A stretch of 64,000 bases of DNA from Desulfosudis oleivorans (GTDB taxonomy: Bacteria > Desulfobacterota > Desulfobacteria > Desulfobacterales > SURF-7), in the NCBI GenBank assembly GCA_020723325.1, contig DYJD01000011.1:77373-141372 (forward strand). Reading direction: 5' to 3'. The notes under the pieces are model-generated. The model saw nothing but the letters and a program-made list of their open reading frames with translations. It was not told where the DNA came from and made no database searches. The position numbers were made by a program, and so were the translations under genes. Of this stretch, positions 42,160 to 52,473 are shown piece by piece (the first letter of the stretch is position 1; each line of letters begins with the position of its first letter).

Positions 42160-44157
42160 ATGTCTGCTTTTAAAATTGTTTCCGAATTCAAGCCCACCGG
42201 CGACCAACCCGCGGCCATCAAGGCCCTTGCCCAGGGGGTCCACAAGGGCAAACCTCATCAGGTGCTGCTGGGTGTCACTGGTTCCGGCAAGACCTTTACC
42301 ATGGCCCATGTCATTGAGCAGGTTCAAAAGCCGACCCTTGTAATCGCCCCCAATAAAACCCTGGCAGCCCAGCTTTACAGCGAGTTCAAGGCCCTGTTTC
42401 CGGAAAACGCCGTGGAATATTTTGTTAGTTATTACGATTATTACCAGCCGGAAGCCTATATCCCTTCAAGCGACACCTATATCCAGAAGGACTCCTCCAT
42501 CAATGAGATCATCGACAAGCTCCGCCATTCCGCCACCCGCTCGGTGCTCTCCCGCCCGGATGTGGTGGTGGTGGCCAGCGTTTCCTGTATCTATGGCCTG
42601 GGTGCGCCGGAAGATTATCTGGCCATGCGGGTGGAGCTTACCAGCGGCATGGAATTGTCCAGGGAAAAACTGCTGGCGGATCTAGTGGCCATGCACTATG
42701 AACGTAACGATGTGGATTTCTTCCGGGGTGTCTTCCGGGTTAGGGGCGACCGGGTGGAAATCTTTCCGGCTTATGAAGAGGACCGCGCCCTCCGGGTGGA
42801 GTTTTTCGGCGATGAAATCGAAAGCCTGGCGGAAATCGATCCCCTGCGCGGCCAGGTTCTGCGGCGCATGAGCAACACGGCGGTCTTTCCGGCCAGTCAT
42901 TATGTCACCCAGCGCCAGACCCGGGAAAGGGCCATTGAGACCATTGTGGCTGAACTCAAGACCCGCATTGAATATTTCCGGAATGAGAACAAACTCATCG
43001 AGGCCCAACGCATTGAGGAGCGTACCCATTTTGATCTGGAGATGATGATGGAGATCGGGTACTGCAACGGCATTGAAAACTATGCCCGACATTTGACCGG
43101 TCGCAACCCTGGGGAGCCGCCGCCCACCTTGCTCGATTATTATCCGGATGACTTTCTGATTTTTATTGATGAAAGCCATATTGCCGTTCCCCAATTAAAC
43201 GCCATGTATAAAGGCGACCGCTCCCGCAAGGAAACCCTGGTGAATTACGGCTTTAGGCTGCCTTCGGCCCTGGACAACCGTCCCTTGCAATTTAATGAAT
43301 TCATGCAAAAAGCGCGGCAGATCGTTTATGTATCAGCTACGCCGGCGGATTTTGAGCTGGTCCAATCCGAACATATGGTGGCGGAACAGATCGCCCGGCC
43401 CACCGGCCTGTTGGACCCGCTCATCGAAGTGCGTCCGGCCAAGAACCAGGTGGATGATTTATTAGACGAGATCCAACTCAGGGCGGGCCGCAACGAACGA
43501 GTGCTGGTCACCACCCTGACCAAACGCATGGCCGAGGATCTGACGGATTATTATACGGACATCGGCATTCAGGCCCGTTATCTGCACTCGGACATCAAGA
43601 CCATGGAGCGCATGGAAATCATCCGGGAATTGCGCCTGGGGGTGTTTCAAGTGCTCATCGGTATCAATTTACTGCGGGAAGGTTTGGATATACCGGAAGT
43701 CTCCCTGGTGGCCATCATCGATGCCGACAAGGAAGGTTTTCTGCGCTCCACCCGCTCCCTGATCCAGACCTGCGGCCGGGCTGCCCGAAATGTCAATGGG
43801 ATGGTGATCATGTATGCGGATACCATCACCGCCTCCATGCGGCAAACCATGGACGAAACCAACCGCCGCCGAGCTATCCAGACCAAGTATAACGCCCTGC
43901 ATTCCATAACGCCTCAAACCATTTGCAAGGAGATTCCGGCTTCATTTTTGAATTTGCCGGGTCTTGCAGGGACCGCCGCAGAAAAAATAGCCGAGCCGCT
44001 TTCTGTTTATGAAGTCAGCGATGATAACATAGCCGAGCGCATCCGTGCTCTGGAAAAAGAAATGCGGGAAGCTGCCGGTGAGCTTGAATTCGAGCGGGCC
44101 GCCGGCTTGCGGGATCGCATCCGCCAATTGCAAAAAATGCTGGTATTCGATTTCTAG
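42160..44157 (+). CDS. uvrB: UvrABC system protein B
   Basis: 665 residues. Walker [10 protein letters not shown], the [12 protein letters not shown] beta-hairpin that wedges into DNA, DESH box in [10 protein letters not shown], helicase motif [18 protein letters not shown] (INLLREGLD) and the C-terminal UVR domain ([21 protein letters not shown]). It verifies lesions in nucleotide excision repair together with UvrA and recruits UvrC, which is encoded 9 bases downstream. Confidence 0.98.
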   Translation: MSAFKIVSEFKPTGDQPAAIKALAQGVHKGKPHQVLLGVTGSGKTFTMAHVIEQVQKPTLVIAPNKTLAAQLYSEFKALFPENAVEYFVSYYDYYQPEAYIPSSDTYIQKDSSINEIIDKLRHSATRSVLSRPDVVVVASVSCIYGLGAPEDYLAMRVELTSGMELSREKLLADLVAMHYERNDVDFFRGVFRVRGDRVEIFPAYEEDRALRVEFFGDEIESLAEIDPLRGQVLRRMSNTAVFPASHYVTQRQTRERAIETIVAELKTRIEYFRNENKLIEAQRIEERTHFDLEMMMEIGYCNGIENYARHLTGRNPGEPPPTLLDYYPDDFLIFIDESHIAVPQLNAMYKGDRSRKETLVNYGFRLPSALDNRPLQFNEFMQKARQIVYVSATPADFELVQSEHMVAEQIARPTGLLDPLIEVRPAKNQVDDLLDEIQLRAGRNERVLVTTLTKRMAEDLTDYYTDIGIQARYLHSDIKTMERMEIIRELRLGVFQVLIGINLLREGLDIPEVSLVAIIDADKEGFLRSTRSLIQTCGRAARNVNGMVIMYADTITASMRQTMDETNRRRAIQTKYNALHSITPQTICKEIPASFLNLPGLAGTAAEKIAEPLSVYEVSDDNIAERIRALEKEMREAAGELEFERAAGLRDRIRQLQKMLVFDF

Positions 44158-44166
44158 ATAAGTCTG

Positions 44167-46038
44167 ATGAATCCAACATTCGATGAAAATACGGTACAAG
44201 AGCCTGCCGGAAAACAGCGGGAATGGCTGGCCCAGGCACCGTCCAAACCCGGCGTCTACCTGATGAAAAACAGCGCCGGTGAGGTGATTTATGTAGGCAA
44301 GGCCAAGCATCTCAAGCGCCGGCTGTCCGGCTATTTTGCCCGCAAGGACCTGCCGGATCTCAAGACCGGAATCCTGATTCAACAAGTGGTTGATCTGGAA
44401 ACCATCATCACTGCTTCGGAAAAGGAAGCCCTGATCCTTGAATCCAACCTGATCAAGCAGTATCGGCCGCGCTACAACGTGATTTTAAAGGACGATAAGC
44501 GCTATCCATCCCTTTGTCTGGATACCACTGCCGCCTATCCATATCTTGCCATTGTCCGCAAGCGGCTGAATGACGGCAAACTCTATTTCGGTCCCTATGC
44601 CTCCTCTTCGGCCGTGGCCCAAACCGTCAAGATCATCAACAAGACCTTTAAACTGCGCAAATGTCGCGGGACTGATGTGCGCAAAAGAGCGCGCCCCTGT
44701 TTGAACTATCAAATGAATGCCTGCCTTGGGCCCTGTTGCATGCCGGTCAACCCCCGGGAATACGGAAGCATGGTGGAAGAGGTCGTGTTGTTTTTATCCG
44801 GCCGGACCCCCCTTTTGATTAAAACCATCAAAGCGGACATGCTGTGCGCGGCTGCCGCCGAGGAATATGAGCGTGCGGCATTTTTGCGGGACAAAATGTT
44901 TGCTTTGGAAAAAACCCTTGAAAAACAGGTGGCGGTTTCCGCCGATGTGGTCGATCGGGATGTAGTGGCCACAGCCGGGACATCGGAACTGACGGTGTTG
45001 ACCATCCTGTTTGTCCGGAGCGGCTACATCCAAGGTCTACGCCATTTTGTCTTCAGGGAAACCATGGCAGATGAGATGGAGCTCATGGAAGCCTTTGTCC
45101 GTCAATTTTATGAGACGGCTCATTTTATTCCAGGGGAAATTCTGCTCTCCGTGACACCGGAGAACATGGGCTTGCTGGAAGAATGGCTGCAAGTCCTGAA
45201 AGGCAAAAAAGTGCGCTTGTTAGCCCCCAAAAGGGGAGAAAAGGCCTTATTGGTCCAGATGACCCGGCAAAACGCGGAAAAGGAACAACGCAATCTGGTA
45301 GACGCGGATCATTCCCTGCAAGGCTTGCTGGATCGTCTGCAAGCCAAACTGCACTTGCCCGGGCGGCCGGAGCGCATTGAATGTTTTGACAACTCCCATC
45401 TTTCCGGAAGTTCGCCGGTGGCCGGCATGGTGGTCTATCAGCATGCCAAGCCGGCCAAATCCGCCTATCGCAAATTCCGGATACGCACAATGGATCTTCC
45501 GGATGATTATGCTGCCATGGCAGAGGTGCTCAAGCGGCGCTTCGGCAAAGCAAACCGGCCCGACCCCTTGCCTGACCTGCTGCTGGTGGACGGCGGCAGG
45601 GGGCAGCTCGGGATAGCCACAACCATATTAAAAGAACTCAGTCTGGAAAAAGAAGTGCCTTGTGCCGGTATTGCCAAAAAAGAAGCCTTGAAAGGTGAAA
45701 CCGAAGATAAGATCTATCTGCCGGGAAGAACCAACCCGATCCAATTCGGCATGGACAAGGATTTGCTGTTGTTTCTTCAACAAATTCGCGATGAAACCCA
45801 TCGATTCGCCCTGGCATTTCATAAACAGCAGCGCACGGCCGCTGCCTTACAATCAGAACTCGATGAGATTCCAGGCATCGGCGCCAAAAGAAAAAAGACC
45901 TTGTTGCAGCATTTCGGCAGCGTGGAAAAAATTCGGGCAGCCACTCCGGAAGAGATCGGAGGGCTGCCCGGTATGAATCAATTGGTGGCGGTTAAAATTT
46001 TAGAGCTGCTGCATGCAAACCATCGCTCCAAGGCTTGA
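44167..46038 (+). CDS. uvrC: UvrABC system protein C
   Basis: 623 residues. An N-terminal GIY-YIG nuclease (KPGVYLMKNSAGEVIYVGKAKHL, split), a middle UVR domain (KADMLCAAAAEEYERAAFLRD), an RNase-H-like nuclease (RIECFDNSHLSG, LLVDGGRGQLGIA) and terminal helix-hairpin-helices (LDEIPGIGAKRKKTLLQHFG, GLPGMNQLVAVKI). It makes both incisions in excision repair. It ends at a heptamer repeat array shared with the convergent mdh gene. Confidence 0.98.
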   Translation: MNPTFDENTVQEPAGKQREWLAQAPSKPGVYLMKNSAGEVIYVGKAKHLKRRLSGYFARKDLPDLKTGILIQQVVDLETIITASEKEALILESNLIKQYRPRYNVILKDDKRYPSLCLDTTAAYPYLAIVRKRLNDGKLYFGPYASSSAVAQTVKIINKTFKLRKCRGTDVRKRARPCLNYQMNACLGPCCMPVNPREYGSMVEEVVLFLSGRTPLLIKTIKADMLCAAAAEEYERAAFLRDKMFALEKTLEKQVAVSADVVDRDVVATAGTSELTVLTILFVRSGYIQGLRHFVFRETMADEMELMEAFVRQFYETAHFIPGEILLSVTPENMGLLEEWLQVLKGKKVRLLAPKRGEKALLVQMTRQNAEKEQRNLVDADHSLQGLLDRLQAKLHLPGRPERIECFDNSHLSGSSPVAGMVVYQHAKPAKSAYRKFRIRTMDLPDDYAAMAEVLKRRFGKANRPDPLPDLLLVDGGRGQLGIATTILKELSLEKEVPCAGIAKKEALKGETEDKIYLPGRTNPIQFGMDKDLLLFLQQIRDETHRFALAFHKQQRTAAALQSELDEIPGIGAKRKKTLLQHFGSVEKIRAATPEEIGGLPGMNQLVAVKILELLHANHRSKA

Positions 46039-46070
46039 GGCTGAAGGGATCAACCAAACATTGCTTTTTT

Positions 46071-46140
46071 GCTTTGACCTTTCAGCTTGGACCTTTGAGC
46101 ATTGAACATTGAGCATTGAGCTTTCAGCTTCGACCTTTCA
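46071..46140. repeat. Ten-unit heptamer tandem array
   Basis: Ten units in exact 7-base register: GCTTTGA, CCTTTCA, GCTTGGA, CCTTTGA, GCATTGA, ACATTGA, GCATTGA, GCTTTCA, GCTTCGA, CCTTTCA. The last two and a half units overlap the final codons and stop of mdh, so the array supplies its coding end. It may also act as the boundary between the convergent uvrC and mdh transcripts. Confidence 0.85.
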
Positions 46141-47065
46141 GCTTTTCCAGATCTTTGACCAATTGCCGAACCGCATCAGCGGATTTTAACAAGGCGGCCT
46201 GTTCATCCTCCCGCAGCTTGATTTCAATGATTTCCTCGATCCCGCCCGCGCCCAACTTGACCGGTACGCCGATAAAAAGGCCTTTGATCCCGTACTCACC
46301 ATCCAGATAGGCAGCGCAGGGCAGAATTTTTTTCTTGTCTTTTAGAATGGCTTCGGCCATTTCAACCGCTGCCGAGGCCGGTGCATAATAGGCGCTGCCG
46401 GTTTTCAGCAGGGAAACAATTTCAGCACCGCCGTTACGGGTGCGCTGAACCAGGCGTTCGATCTGATCAGCGGACATCAGTTCGGTAATGGGTATGCCGG
46501 CCACACTGGAATAGCGGGGCAGGGGCACCATGGTATCCCCATGTCCGCCCAAGACAAAAGCATGGGTATTTTCAACTGATACATTCAGCTCCATGGCAAT
46601 AAAAGCCCGAAATCTGGCTGAATCCAGCACCCCTGCCATCCCGATAACTCTGTTCTTGGGAAAAGCGGTGGCGTCAAAGGCCACATGGCACATGGCATCC
46701 AGGGGATTGCTGACCACGATGATGACGGCTTCCGGCGATAATCTCGCCACTTGTGAACAAACCTTTTGCATGATGCCGGCATTGGTGCTGAGCAGGTCAT
46801 CCCGGCTCATTCCGGGTTTTCTGGCGATCCCGGCGGTGATGATGATAATGTCGGACTTTTCAGAAGCATCATAAACATTGGCGCCCGTGAGACGGGCATC
46901 ATGTTTTTCGATGGGAGCGGCCTCTGCCAGATCAAGGGCCTTGCCCTGGGGCATGCCTTCCACCACATCAATGAGAACCACATCCGCAAGCTCTTTTTCA
47001 CACAAACGCTGGGCAGCGGTGGCTCCGACATTGCCGGCGCCCACCACAGTGACTTTTCGATTCAT
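46124..47065 (-). CDS. mdh: Malate dehydrogenase
   Basis: 313 residues of the LDH-like malate dehydrogenase type. NAD motif [15 protein letters not shown], Asp in VVLIDVVEG (NAD preference), the substrate loop ([15 protein letters not shown], with the Arg that selects malate), [13 protein letters not shown] and the catalytic [10 protein letters not shown]. It interconverts malate and oxaloacetate. It is a single gene; its 3' end lies in a heptamer array. Confidence 0.97.
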   Translation of the reverse strand: MNRKVTVVGAGNVGATAAQRLCEKELADVVLIDVVEGMPQGKALDLAEAAPIEKHDARLTGANVYDASEKSDIIIITAGIARKPGMSRDDLLSTNAGIMQKVCSQVARLSPEAVIIVVSNPLDAMCHVAFDATAFPKNRVIGMAGVLDSARFRAFIAMELNVSVENTHAFVLGGHGDTMVPLPRYSSVAGIPITELMSADQIERLVQRTRNGGAEIVSLLKTGSAYYAPASAAVEMAEAILKDKKKILPCAAYLDGEYGIKGLFIGVPVKLGAGGIEEIIEIKLREDEQAALLKSADAVRQLVKDLEKLKGRS

Positions 47066-47413
47066 GTTTATCTCCTTGCCGCTTTATTGAGTTTATCCAT
47101 TCGGAGGGTTGAAGCCAAATATTAAAGCGTAGTCCCTATCACAGCCTTGCTTCAAATGCAACCTGGAGGAAAATGGATATGTTGTTGACATTTGATACCT
47201 GTTTCAATAAATAGCTGAATCGGTAATAAAATTAGCTGCAAGACGCGGATGGCCCAACAATTGCCGAACTGGATGTTGCTGGATGGCCTATGGAAAAGTG
47301 AAGGATTCTTGCCATTTAAGGCTATCAAATATTGACATCCAGCCCAAAAAAAAATATAGATAACCAATCGAACTGGATGAGGTGATGTCTGAAAGCGCGT
47401 TGAGGAATGTGAA
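47066..47413. other. Divergent spacer between mdh and the TPR-protein operon
   Basis: 348 bases, no gene. It contains a good promoter at 47332-47360 and a weaker TTGACA (47185-47190) with 17 bases to TAAATA. I see no further structure. Confidence 0.5.
47332..47360 (+). promoter_or_regulatory. Promoter of the TPR/MglA/PilZ operon
   Basis: TTGACA (47332-47337), 17 bases ending in an A-run, TATAGA (47355-47360). First gene at 47414. Confidence 0.65.
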
Positions 47414-48325
47414 ATGACAAAAAATATAAAGGCACTTTTATTACAGGCAGAACTTTTCCGAAAACAGGGTTTGTTGGGGGATGCCCGCAAAAAATACAAA
47501 CTCGTCGAAGAGATACTTCTGAAAAGTGACAAACTGCCCAACAAGCAAAAACTGCTGGAAGGGCTAGCCAAAAAAGTGGCTGCTCTGGATGAGGATGTCA
47601 AAGCAGTGGAAAGAGCGCCTTCCACACCGGAAATGTCTAGTCATGTAAATGAATTAATAAAAAAACTTTTTTCCTTTGCCGAAAAAGACAAAGATGAAAA
47701 CGACGCGGCCCTTGAAGGGGCTATTGCCTTGGCCAAATTCGGGCAATTTGATGGGGCCTTGGAAGAATTTCATAAACTGCTTCAAGTAATGTCCGTGCGC
47801 GTATCTGCTGCCAAAAATATTCTCCGCTGTCATTTGGAAATGGGCAATCCGGATGGTGCTCATACCCAACTCGCTCAATGGCAGGGAAGCGATCTTTTTT
47901 CACCGGAACAATTCGAAAAAGTCACTGCTTTTTTCGATGAAATTCTGGAGAAGAAAGGTTTGAAAAAAGAAATCGCCCAAGCTCCTGGCGCAACCGCCGA
48001 AGTCAGTGTAATGGAGGAGGATGAAGAAGAAGAATTTCTTGACATCAGTGCTGTTGCCATTACCTTTGACAGCGGACCCCACAAGGGAGAACAAGTCGAG
48101 CTGGATGTCAGCTTTCAATCCGGCAATGTCATCAGTCTGATCATCTCAAGCCGGGATGAACATTTAATTGAAAGTCTGAAGGTCGGTGTCAGGCTGGACG
48201 ATGTTCACTTCTATTCTCCGGTGGCTATTTTCCGCGGGTCCGGTATCGTCTCTGCTAAAACCCAGATCAAATCCGGACCTAAAAAGGGTGATTTCAGCAT
48301 TGATATAAAAATCGAAAGCCTTTAA
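47414..48325 (+). CDS. TPR-like protein with C-terminal beta domain
   Basis: 303 residues. The N-terminal 190 are helical, with TPR-like pairs (LLLQAELFRKQGLLGDARKK; IALAKFGQFDGALEEFHKLL; CHLEMGNPDGAHTQLAQW). An acidic linker (MEEDEEEEFLDIS) leads to a beta-rich tail (VAITFDSGPHKGEQVELDVS, IISSRDEHLIESLKVG) that I cannot place with certainty; it may be a PilZ-like barrel without the RxxxR motif. It is the first gene of a run that includes MglA, DUF4388/CNB and PilZ proteins, so it may be an adaptor in the same signalling system. Confidence 0.7.
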   Translation: MTKNIKALLLQAELFRKQGLLGDARKKYKLVEEILLKSDKLPNKQKLLEGLAKKVAALDEDVKAVERAPSTPEMSSHVNELIKKLFSFAEKDKDENDAALEGAIALAKFGQFDGALEEFHKLLQVMSVRVSAAKNILRCHLEMGNPDGAHTQLAQWQGSDLFSPEQFEKVTAFFDEILEKKGLKKEIAQAPGATAEVSVMEEDEEEEFLDISAVAITFDSGPHKGEQVELDVSFQSGNVISLIISSRDEHLIESLKVGVRLDDVHFYSPVAIFRGSGIVSAKTQIKSGPKKGDFSIDIKIESL

Positions 48326-48389
48326 AAACCGGGCAAAATATGATATCCTTGCGATTATAAATGGTCAGGGACTTGGAGCTGAAAACCAT

Positions 48390-49004
48390 ATGGCAGTGTT
48401 TAACATCAAAAAGCGCGAGATTGAATGCAAAATTGTTTACTATGGCCCTGGCAGGTGCGGCAAAACAAGTAATCTCGAATATGTCTTCAAATCATACAAG
48501 AAACAGGTGGGCGGCGAAATGGTCTCGATCAATACAGAAGGTGATCGGACCCTTTTTTTTGATTTTTTGCCCATGGATCTAGGCAAGATCAAGGGCTGCG
48601 ACGTCAGAGTGCAATTGTTCACAGTTCCCGGCCAGGTTCAATACGCTTCCACCCGGAAACTTGTTTTACGGGGAGTGGACGGTATCGTTTTTGTCGCCGA
48701 TTCATTGGATGTCCGCCGTGAAAAAAACATGCTTTCATTAAAGGACCTGCAGCAAAACCTGAAGGATTACGGTTTAAATATATTTAAAGTCCCGCTTGTG
48801 ATGCAATACAACAAACGTGATCTGGCAGATGAAGGCATCCCGATCATGCCCATTGAAAAAATGGAAAAAGACTTGAACCGGCAACTGAAAGTTCCTTCTT
48901 TTCCTGCCAGTGCAGTTAAAGGGGAGGGGGTCGGTAAAACTTTACAGGAATGCTTGAAACTGACCTTGCATTCATTACAAAAACAATTCAGTTGGGCCCA
49001 ATAA
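48390..49004 (+). CDS. MglA-type small GTPase
   Basis: 204 residues. P-loop GPGRCGKT (19-26), the switch II stretch LFTVPGQVQY (TVPGQ in place of DTAGQ is typical of the MglA group), and the base motif QYNKRDL. In Myxococcus, MglA sets cell polarity and drives motility; in other deltaproteobacteria its role is less clear. No MglB (roadblock) gene is adjacent, which is unusual for the family. It overlaps no neighbour and is 9 bases before the DUF4388/CNB gene. Confidence 0.92.
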   Translation: MAVFNIKKREIECKIVYYGPGRCGKTSNLEYVFKSYKKQVGGEMVSINTEGDRTLFFDFLPMDLGKIKGCDVRVQLFTVPGQVQYASTRKLVLRGVDGIVFVADSLDVRREKNMLSLKDLQQNLKDYGLNIFKVPLVMQYNKRDLADEGIPIMPIEKMEKDLNRQLKVPSFPASAVKGEGVGKTLQECLKLTLHSLQKQFSWAQ

Positions 49005-49013
49005 ATACGATCC

Positions 49014-50186
49014 ATGAAAAGCAGTTACGCCCTTGCAGGTATGTTAGATTTTTTGAATCTCGGCGAATTGTTTCAGCTTCTTGGAGCAAACAACAGCACC
49101 GGTACATTGCGAATCAGCAGCCGATATTCAGAAGAGCCGGGAATTATTTATTTCCAAAGCGGCAACCCCATCAATGCCACTGCTGGCAGCCTTACCGGTT
49201 TGGATGCGATCTATGCCTTGTTCGGCTGGTCCGATGGTGAATTCGAGTTTATCAGAGAACCCATTGACCAAAAAACCACCATCAAAAAAAACAGAATGGA
49301 AATCACCCTGGAAGGCATGAAAATGCTGGATGAGGGGCTGATCGATCGAATGGGTTCATCTGCTCCAGGCAAAAAGGCCGTCTATAAACCCCAAGGAGAT
49401 CCTACTGCCCTGCCGGTAGTAAAAGGTCCCCTGGTGGACTACATGTATGTGGCGGACGAGGAGGACTATGTCGCCGGCGAGACCATTGCCAAACAGGGAC
49501 GCCATGGAAACTGGATCTGGGTGGTGTTGGACGGCATTCTGGAAATTCGCAAAGAAACCCCCAGCGGTCAAGTGCCCATTATCCGTATCGGAGTCGGATC
49601 CTTTATCGGCAGTATTGCAGCGTTTATAGTTCAGGGGAGTGTGCGTGCCTCCACAGTGGTGGCAATCACTGATGTGCAGCTGGGAGTGCTGGACTCACAG
49701 CGCCTTTCCAGAGAAAATGCTTTGCTTTCCGATAATTTCAGTAAAATTATCAAAAGCCTTGATAAACGCTATAAGCAGTGCGCCAATCTTTCGGCGGATA
49801 TATTTCAAAAAAAACGCAAGTCGGATGATTTTCTGGTGGGCAAGGAACCGATCATTCGGGAAGGGGAGAGCAAAGAAGGTTTGTTCCTGATCGAGCAAGG
49901 CAATGCTTTCATCGCGCGGAAAACAGAGCGGGGCTATATTCCGCTTGCCAGAATAGAAGAAGGGGATTTCGTCGGCCAGATGCCTTTCTTGCAAGTCGGG
50001 CATGAGCCTTATTCAGCCGCTGTCTTTGCTTCCGAGGATCTTCAACTGAAACAGCTTTCAAAGGAAGAAATTCAAAAAGAGTTCGAGGCTCTTTCTACAA
50101 CCATGAAAAATTTGATTGAAAACACGGCGGCCGGTATTTCGGCGCTGACAAAAACCACCTGTGATTTTTATTCCAAGATCCGGTAG
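49014..50186 (+). CDS. DUF4388 (PATAN) domain and two cyclic-nucleotide-binding-like domains
   Basis: 390 residues. DUF4388 at about 1-80: LAGMLDFLNLGELFQLLGAN, then GIIYFQSGNPINATAG and YALFGWSDGEFEF. A first CNB-like domain at about 150-260 (VAGETIAKQGRHGNWIWVVLDG, IGVGSFIGSIAAF) and a second at about 280-375 (IIREGESKEGLFLIEQGNAF, IEEGDFVGQMPF). The arginine of the cAMP phosphate cassette is not obvious in either, so ligand binding is uncertain. DUF4388 is frequent with MglA-type GTPases in deltaproteobacteria and may bind one. Confidence 0.87.
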   Translation: MKSSYALAGMLDFLNLGELFQLLGANNSTGTLRISSRYSEEPGIIYFQSGNPINATAGSLTGLDAIYALFGWSDGEFEFIREPIDQKTTIKKNRMEITLEGMKMLDEGLIDRMGSSAPGKKAVYKPQGDPTALPVVKGPLVDYMYVADEEDYVAGETIAKQGRHGNWIWVVLDGILEIRKETPSGQVPIIRIGVGSFIGSIAAFIVQGSVRASTVVAITDVQLGVLDSQRLSRENALLSDNFSKIIKSLDKRYKQCANLSADIFQKKRKSDDFLVGKEPIIREGESKEGLFLIEQGNAFIARKTERGYIPLARIEEGDFVGQMPFLQVGHEPYSAAVFASEDLQLKQLSKEEIQKEFEALSTTMKNLIENTAAGISALTKTTCDFYSKIR

Positions 50187-50222
50187 CATCTTGTTCAGGC
50201 AAGGAAACAGGGAGTGATCTAG

Positions 50223-50579
50223 ATGAAAAAACATACCAACAGAAAGCATGAAAGAATCAATTCACTTAACCTGTTGAACTATACCTGTGTGGATCGGAAA
50301 TCAGAGGAAACAATCCAGGGAATGGGGCGGACCCTCAATGTCAGCCAGGGCGGAATTCTGCTGGAAACCCATGTGCCCATGTACGCCCATTATTCCGTGG
50401 CATTATCCATCGGTCTGGAAGATGAAATGATCGATATCAAAGGCCAGGTAATTTATTGCAGGGAAGCAACCAAAGGCAAATACGAATCCGGCATTGAGTT
50501 TAAGGAAATCAATGAAACTTCATTGCGGATATTGAATAAATATATCGCGGCTTTTCGCGAACACCAGAAAAAAGCATGA
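50223..50579 (+). CDS. PilZ-domain protein
   Basis: 118 residues, one PilZ domain. The two cyclic di-GMP motifs are present: RKHERIN near the N-terminus (RxxxR) and NVSQGGILLE (D/NxSxxG). It probably reports c-di-GMP levels to surface or motility machinery. Its stop overlaps the purC start (ATGA). Confidence 0.93.
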   Translation: MKKHTNRKHERINSLNLLNYTCVDRKSEETIQGMGRTLNVSQGGILLETHVPMYAHYSVALSIGLEDEMIDIKGQVIYCREATKGKYESGIEFKEINETSLRILNKYIAAFREHQKKA

Positions 50580-51484
50580 AGAGGAAAATGACAACCAGTA
50601 TTTCGAAAACCGATTTTGCAGGTCTGAAGCGCATTAAACAAGGAAAAGTAAGGGACATCTATGATTTAGGCGATTGTTTGTTGATGGTGGCCACCGACCG
50701 GATCTCCGCCTTTGACGTGGTCATGCCGGACCCCATACCGGATAAGGGTATAATCTTGACCCAAATATCCTTATTCTGGTTTGACATCATGAAGAGTCTG
50801 GTGGAGAACCATGTTATCACCGCGGATGTGACCCAATATCCGGCCGCCTGCCGGCCCCATAGTGATATTCTCAAAGGGCGCAGCATGTTGGTGAAAAAGG
50901 CCGACCCGCTTTCCATTGAATGCGTGGTGCGCGGCTATCTTTCCGGGTCGGGCTGGAAATCCTATCAGGAAACCCAATCCGTGTGCGGAATTCAACTACC
51001 CAAAGGTTTGAAAGAATCCGATAAACTGCCGGAACCGCTTTTCACCCCTTCCACCAAAGCCGATATCGGTGAGCATGACATCAACATCGATTTTGCTGAA
51101 GCAGCCCAGCGCATCGGCCTTGAGCGGGCCCGGCAAGTGGAAGCTCTCAGCCTGGCCATTTACAAAAAAGGTGTGGAATATGCTGCCAAAAAAGGGATCA
51201 TCATTGCCGACACTAAATTTGAATTCGGCCTGGTGGGCGACAAGCTTATCCTGATTGATGAAGTTCTGACACCGGACTCTTCCAGATTTTGGCCCAAAGC
51301 CAGTTATCTGCCGGGCGGTTCACAAAAGAGTTATGACAAGCAGTATGTCCGGGATTATCTGAAAACCCTGGACTGGGATCAAACCCCACCAGGCCCGCCC
51401 CTGCCAGCGGATGTGGTTGCCAATACCCGCAAGAAATATCTGGAAGCATTGACTGCCCTGACCGGCAATGATCATGGGTTATAG
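50576..51484 (+). CDS. purC: Phosphoribosylaminoimidazole-succinocarboxamide synthase (SAICAR synthase)
   Basis: 302 residues, the longer (yeast-like) form. QGKVRDIYDLGD, VATDRISAFDVVMPDPIPDKG (split over the substrate loop), VVRGYLSGSGWKSYQ, TPSTKADIGEHD, and IIADTKFEFGL followed by LIDEVLTPDSSRFWP. It joins aspartate to CAIR in purine synthesis. An ATG at 50588 is an alternative start. Being in a signalling operon, it may be transcribed with the PilZ gene by chance or for GTP/c-di-GMP supply; this is speculation. Confidence 0.96.
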   Translation: MKRKMTTSISKTDFAGLKRIKQGKVRDIYDLGDCLLMVATDRISAFDVVMPDPIPDKGIILTQISLFWFDIMKSLVENHVITADVTQYPAACRPHSDILKGRSMLVKKADPLSIECVVRGYLSGSGWKSYQETQSVCGIQLPKGLKESDKLPEPLFTPSTKADIGEHDINIDFAEAAQRIGLERARQVEALSLAIYKKGVEYAAKKGIIIADTKFEFGLVGDKLILIDEVLTPDSSRFWPKASYLPGGSQKSYDKQYVRDYLKTLDWDQTPPGPPLPADVVANTRKKYLEALTALTGNDHGL

Positions 51485-52445
51485 CATTGAGACCATTGCC
51501 CTTACGGCAATTGATGAGTCCGACCGGCGTTTTCTCATTACTACGCGCGAGGACTGGGCCGACCTGCTCGAATCCATCAAAATTATTGGTCTGCTCTCCC
51601 CGCCGCTGCTGCTGCCGCTGAAAAACGGAAGGTACTGTATTGTCAGCGGCAGGCGGCGCATGGCTGCCTGCAAAGAGTCAACGCTTCTGAAAATCCCTGC
51701 CCGAATTCTGCCTGATGATACACCTTTCCAGGACTGCGCCATGCTTGCCGTTGCCGAGAATTCCCTTGAGCGGCCCTTGAATATCCTGGAGCAGGCAAGA
51801 TCCTATACCCTCTTGTCGGCACAAATTGAATCAGAGCCGGCACGCACCCGCATCTACCAGGCCCTGGGCTTGCCCCACCATCCTGTCCAGGTTGCAAAAA
51901 TTCAGCGAATCAATAGTTTCCCCGCAATGCTGCAGACCTGTGTGCTGGGAGACAGCATTCCCTTGACCATTGCCCTGCTGCTGGCGGATTTACCCGGCCC
52001 CGCCGGTATGTTGTTTGCCCGGTTATTTACCGATTTAAAAATCGGTTTGAATAAGCAGCGGGAAATCCTCACAATCGCAGGTGAAATCGCGGCCCGTGAA
52101 GATGTGGATTTGATGGCTATCTTCAGCCAGGAGCCCCTGAAAAGCCTGCTGTCGGCATCCGACCTGGATCGTGGGCTTAGAACCCAAAAGATCCGCGAAT
52201 ATCTAAGAAAAAGACGTTACCCGCGGATTGCCGCGGCTGAAAAAAAGATCATGGAATGCCTAAAAGATTTACCCCTGCAAGATGACATGCGCCTGACTCC
52301 ACCGCCCCATTTGGAAGACACGACCTATACCTTTTCCCTGCAATTCAGAAACATGGATGAGTTCACCAAGGCCCATGATAGAATGCAGGCCCTGGTGCAC
52401 CACCCGTCTTTGACCAAACTGTTGCAGATGGTTTCCCAGGGCTGA
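51468..52445 (+). CDS. ParB/Spo0J-like nuclease-domain protein
   Basis: 325 residues. The N-terminal ParB box is clear: LLESIKIIGLLSPPLLLPLKNGRYCIVSGRRRMAACKE, here with GRRR for the usual GERR. AVAENSLERPLNILEQARSYTLL matches the next conserved helix. No partner ParA and no parS-like site are visible, and the C-terminal half is not recognised. It overlaps purC by 17 bases and precedes the radical SAM gene by 28. It is more likely a specialised ParB relative than the chromosomal segregation protein. Confidence 0.83.
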   Translation: MIMGYSIETIALTAIDESDRRFLITTREDWADLLESIKIIGLLSPPLLLPLKNGRYCIVSGRRRMAACKESTLLKIPARILPDDTPFQDCAMLAVAENSLERPLNILEQARSYTLLSAQIESEPARTRIYQALGLPHHPVQVAKIQRINSFPAMLQTCVLGDSIPLTIALLLADLPGPAGMLFARLFTDLKIGLNKQREILTIAGEIAAREDVDLMAIFSQEPLKSLLSASDLDRGLRTQKIREYLRKRRYPRIAAAEKKIMECLKDLPLQDDMRLTPPPHLEDTTYTFSLQFRNMDEFTKAHDRMQALVHHPSLTKLLQMVSQG

Positions 52446-52473
52446 ACAGCCCGTATGAATTCAGGAGTTTTTT

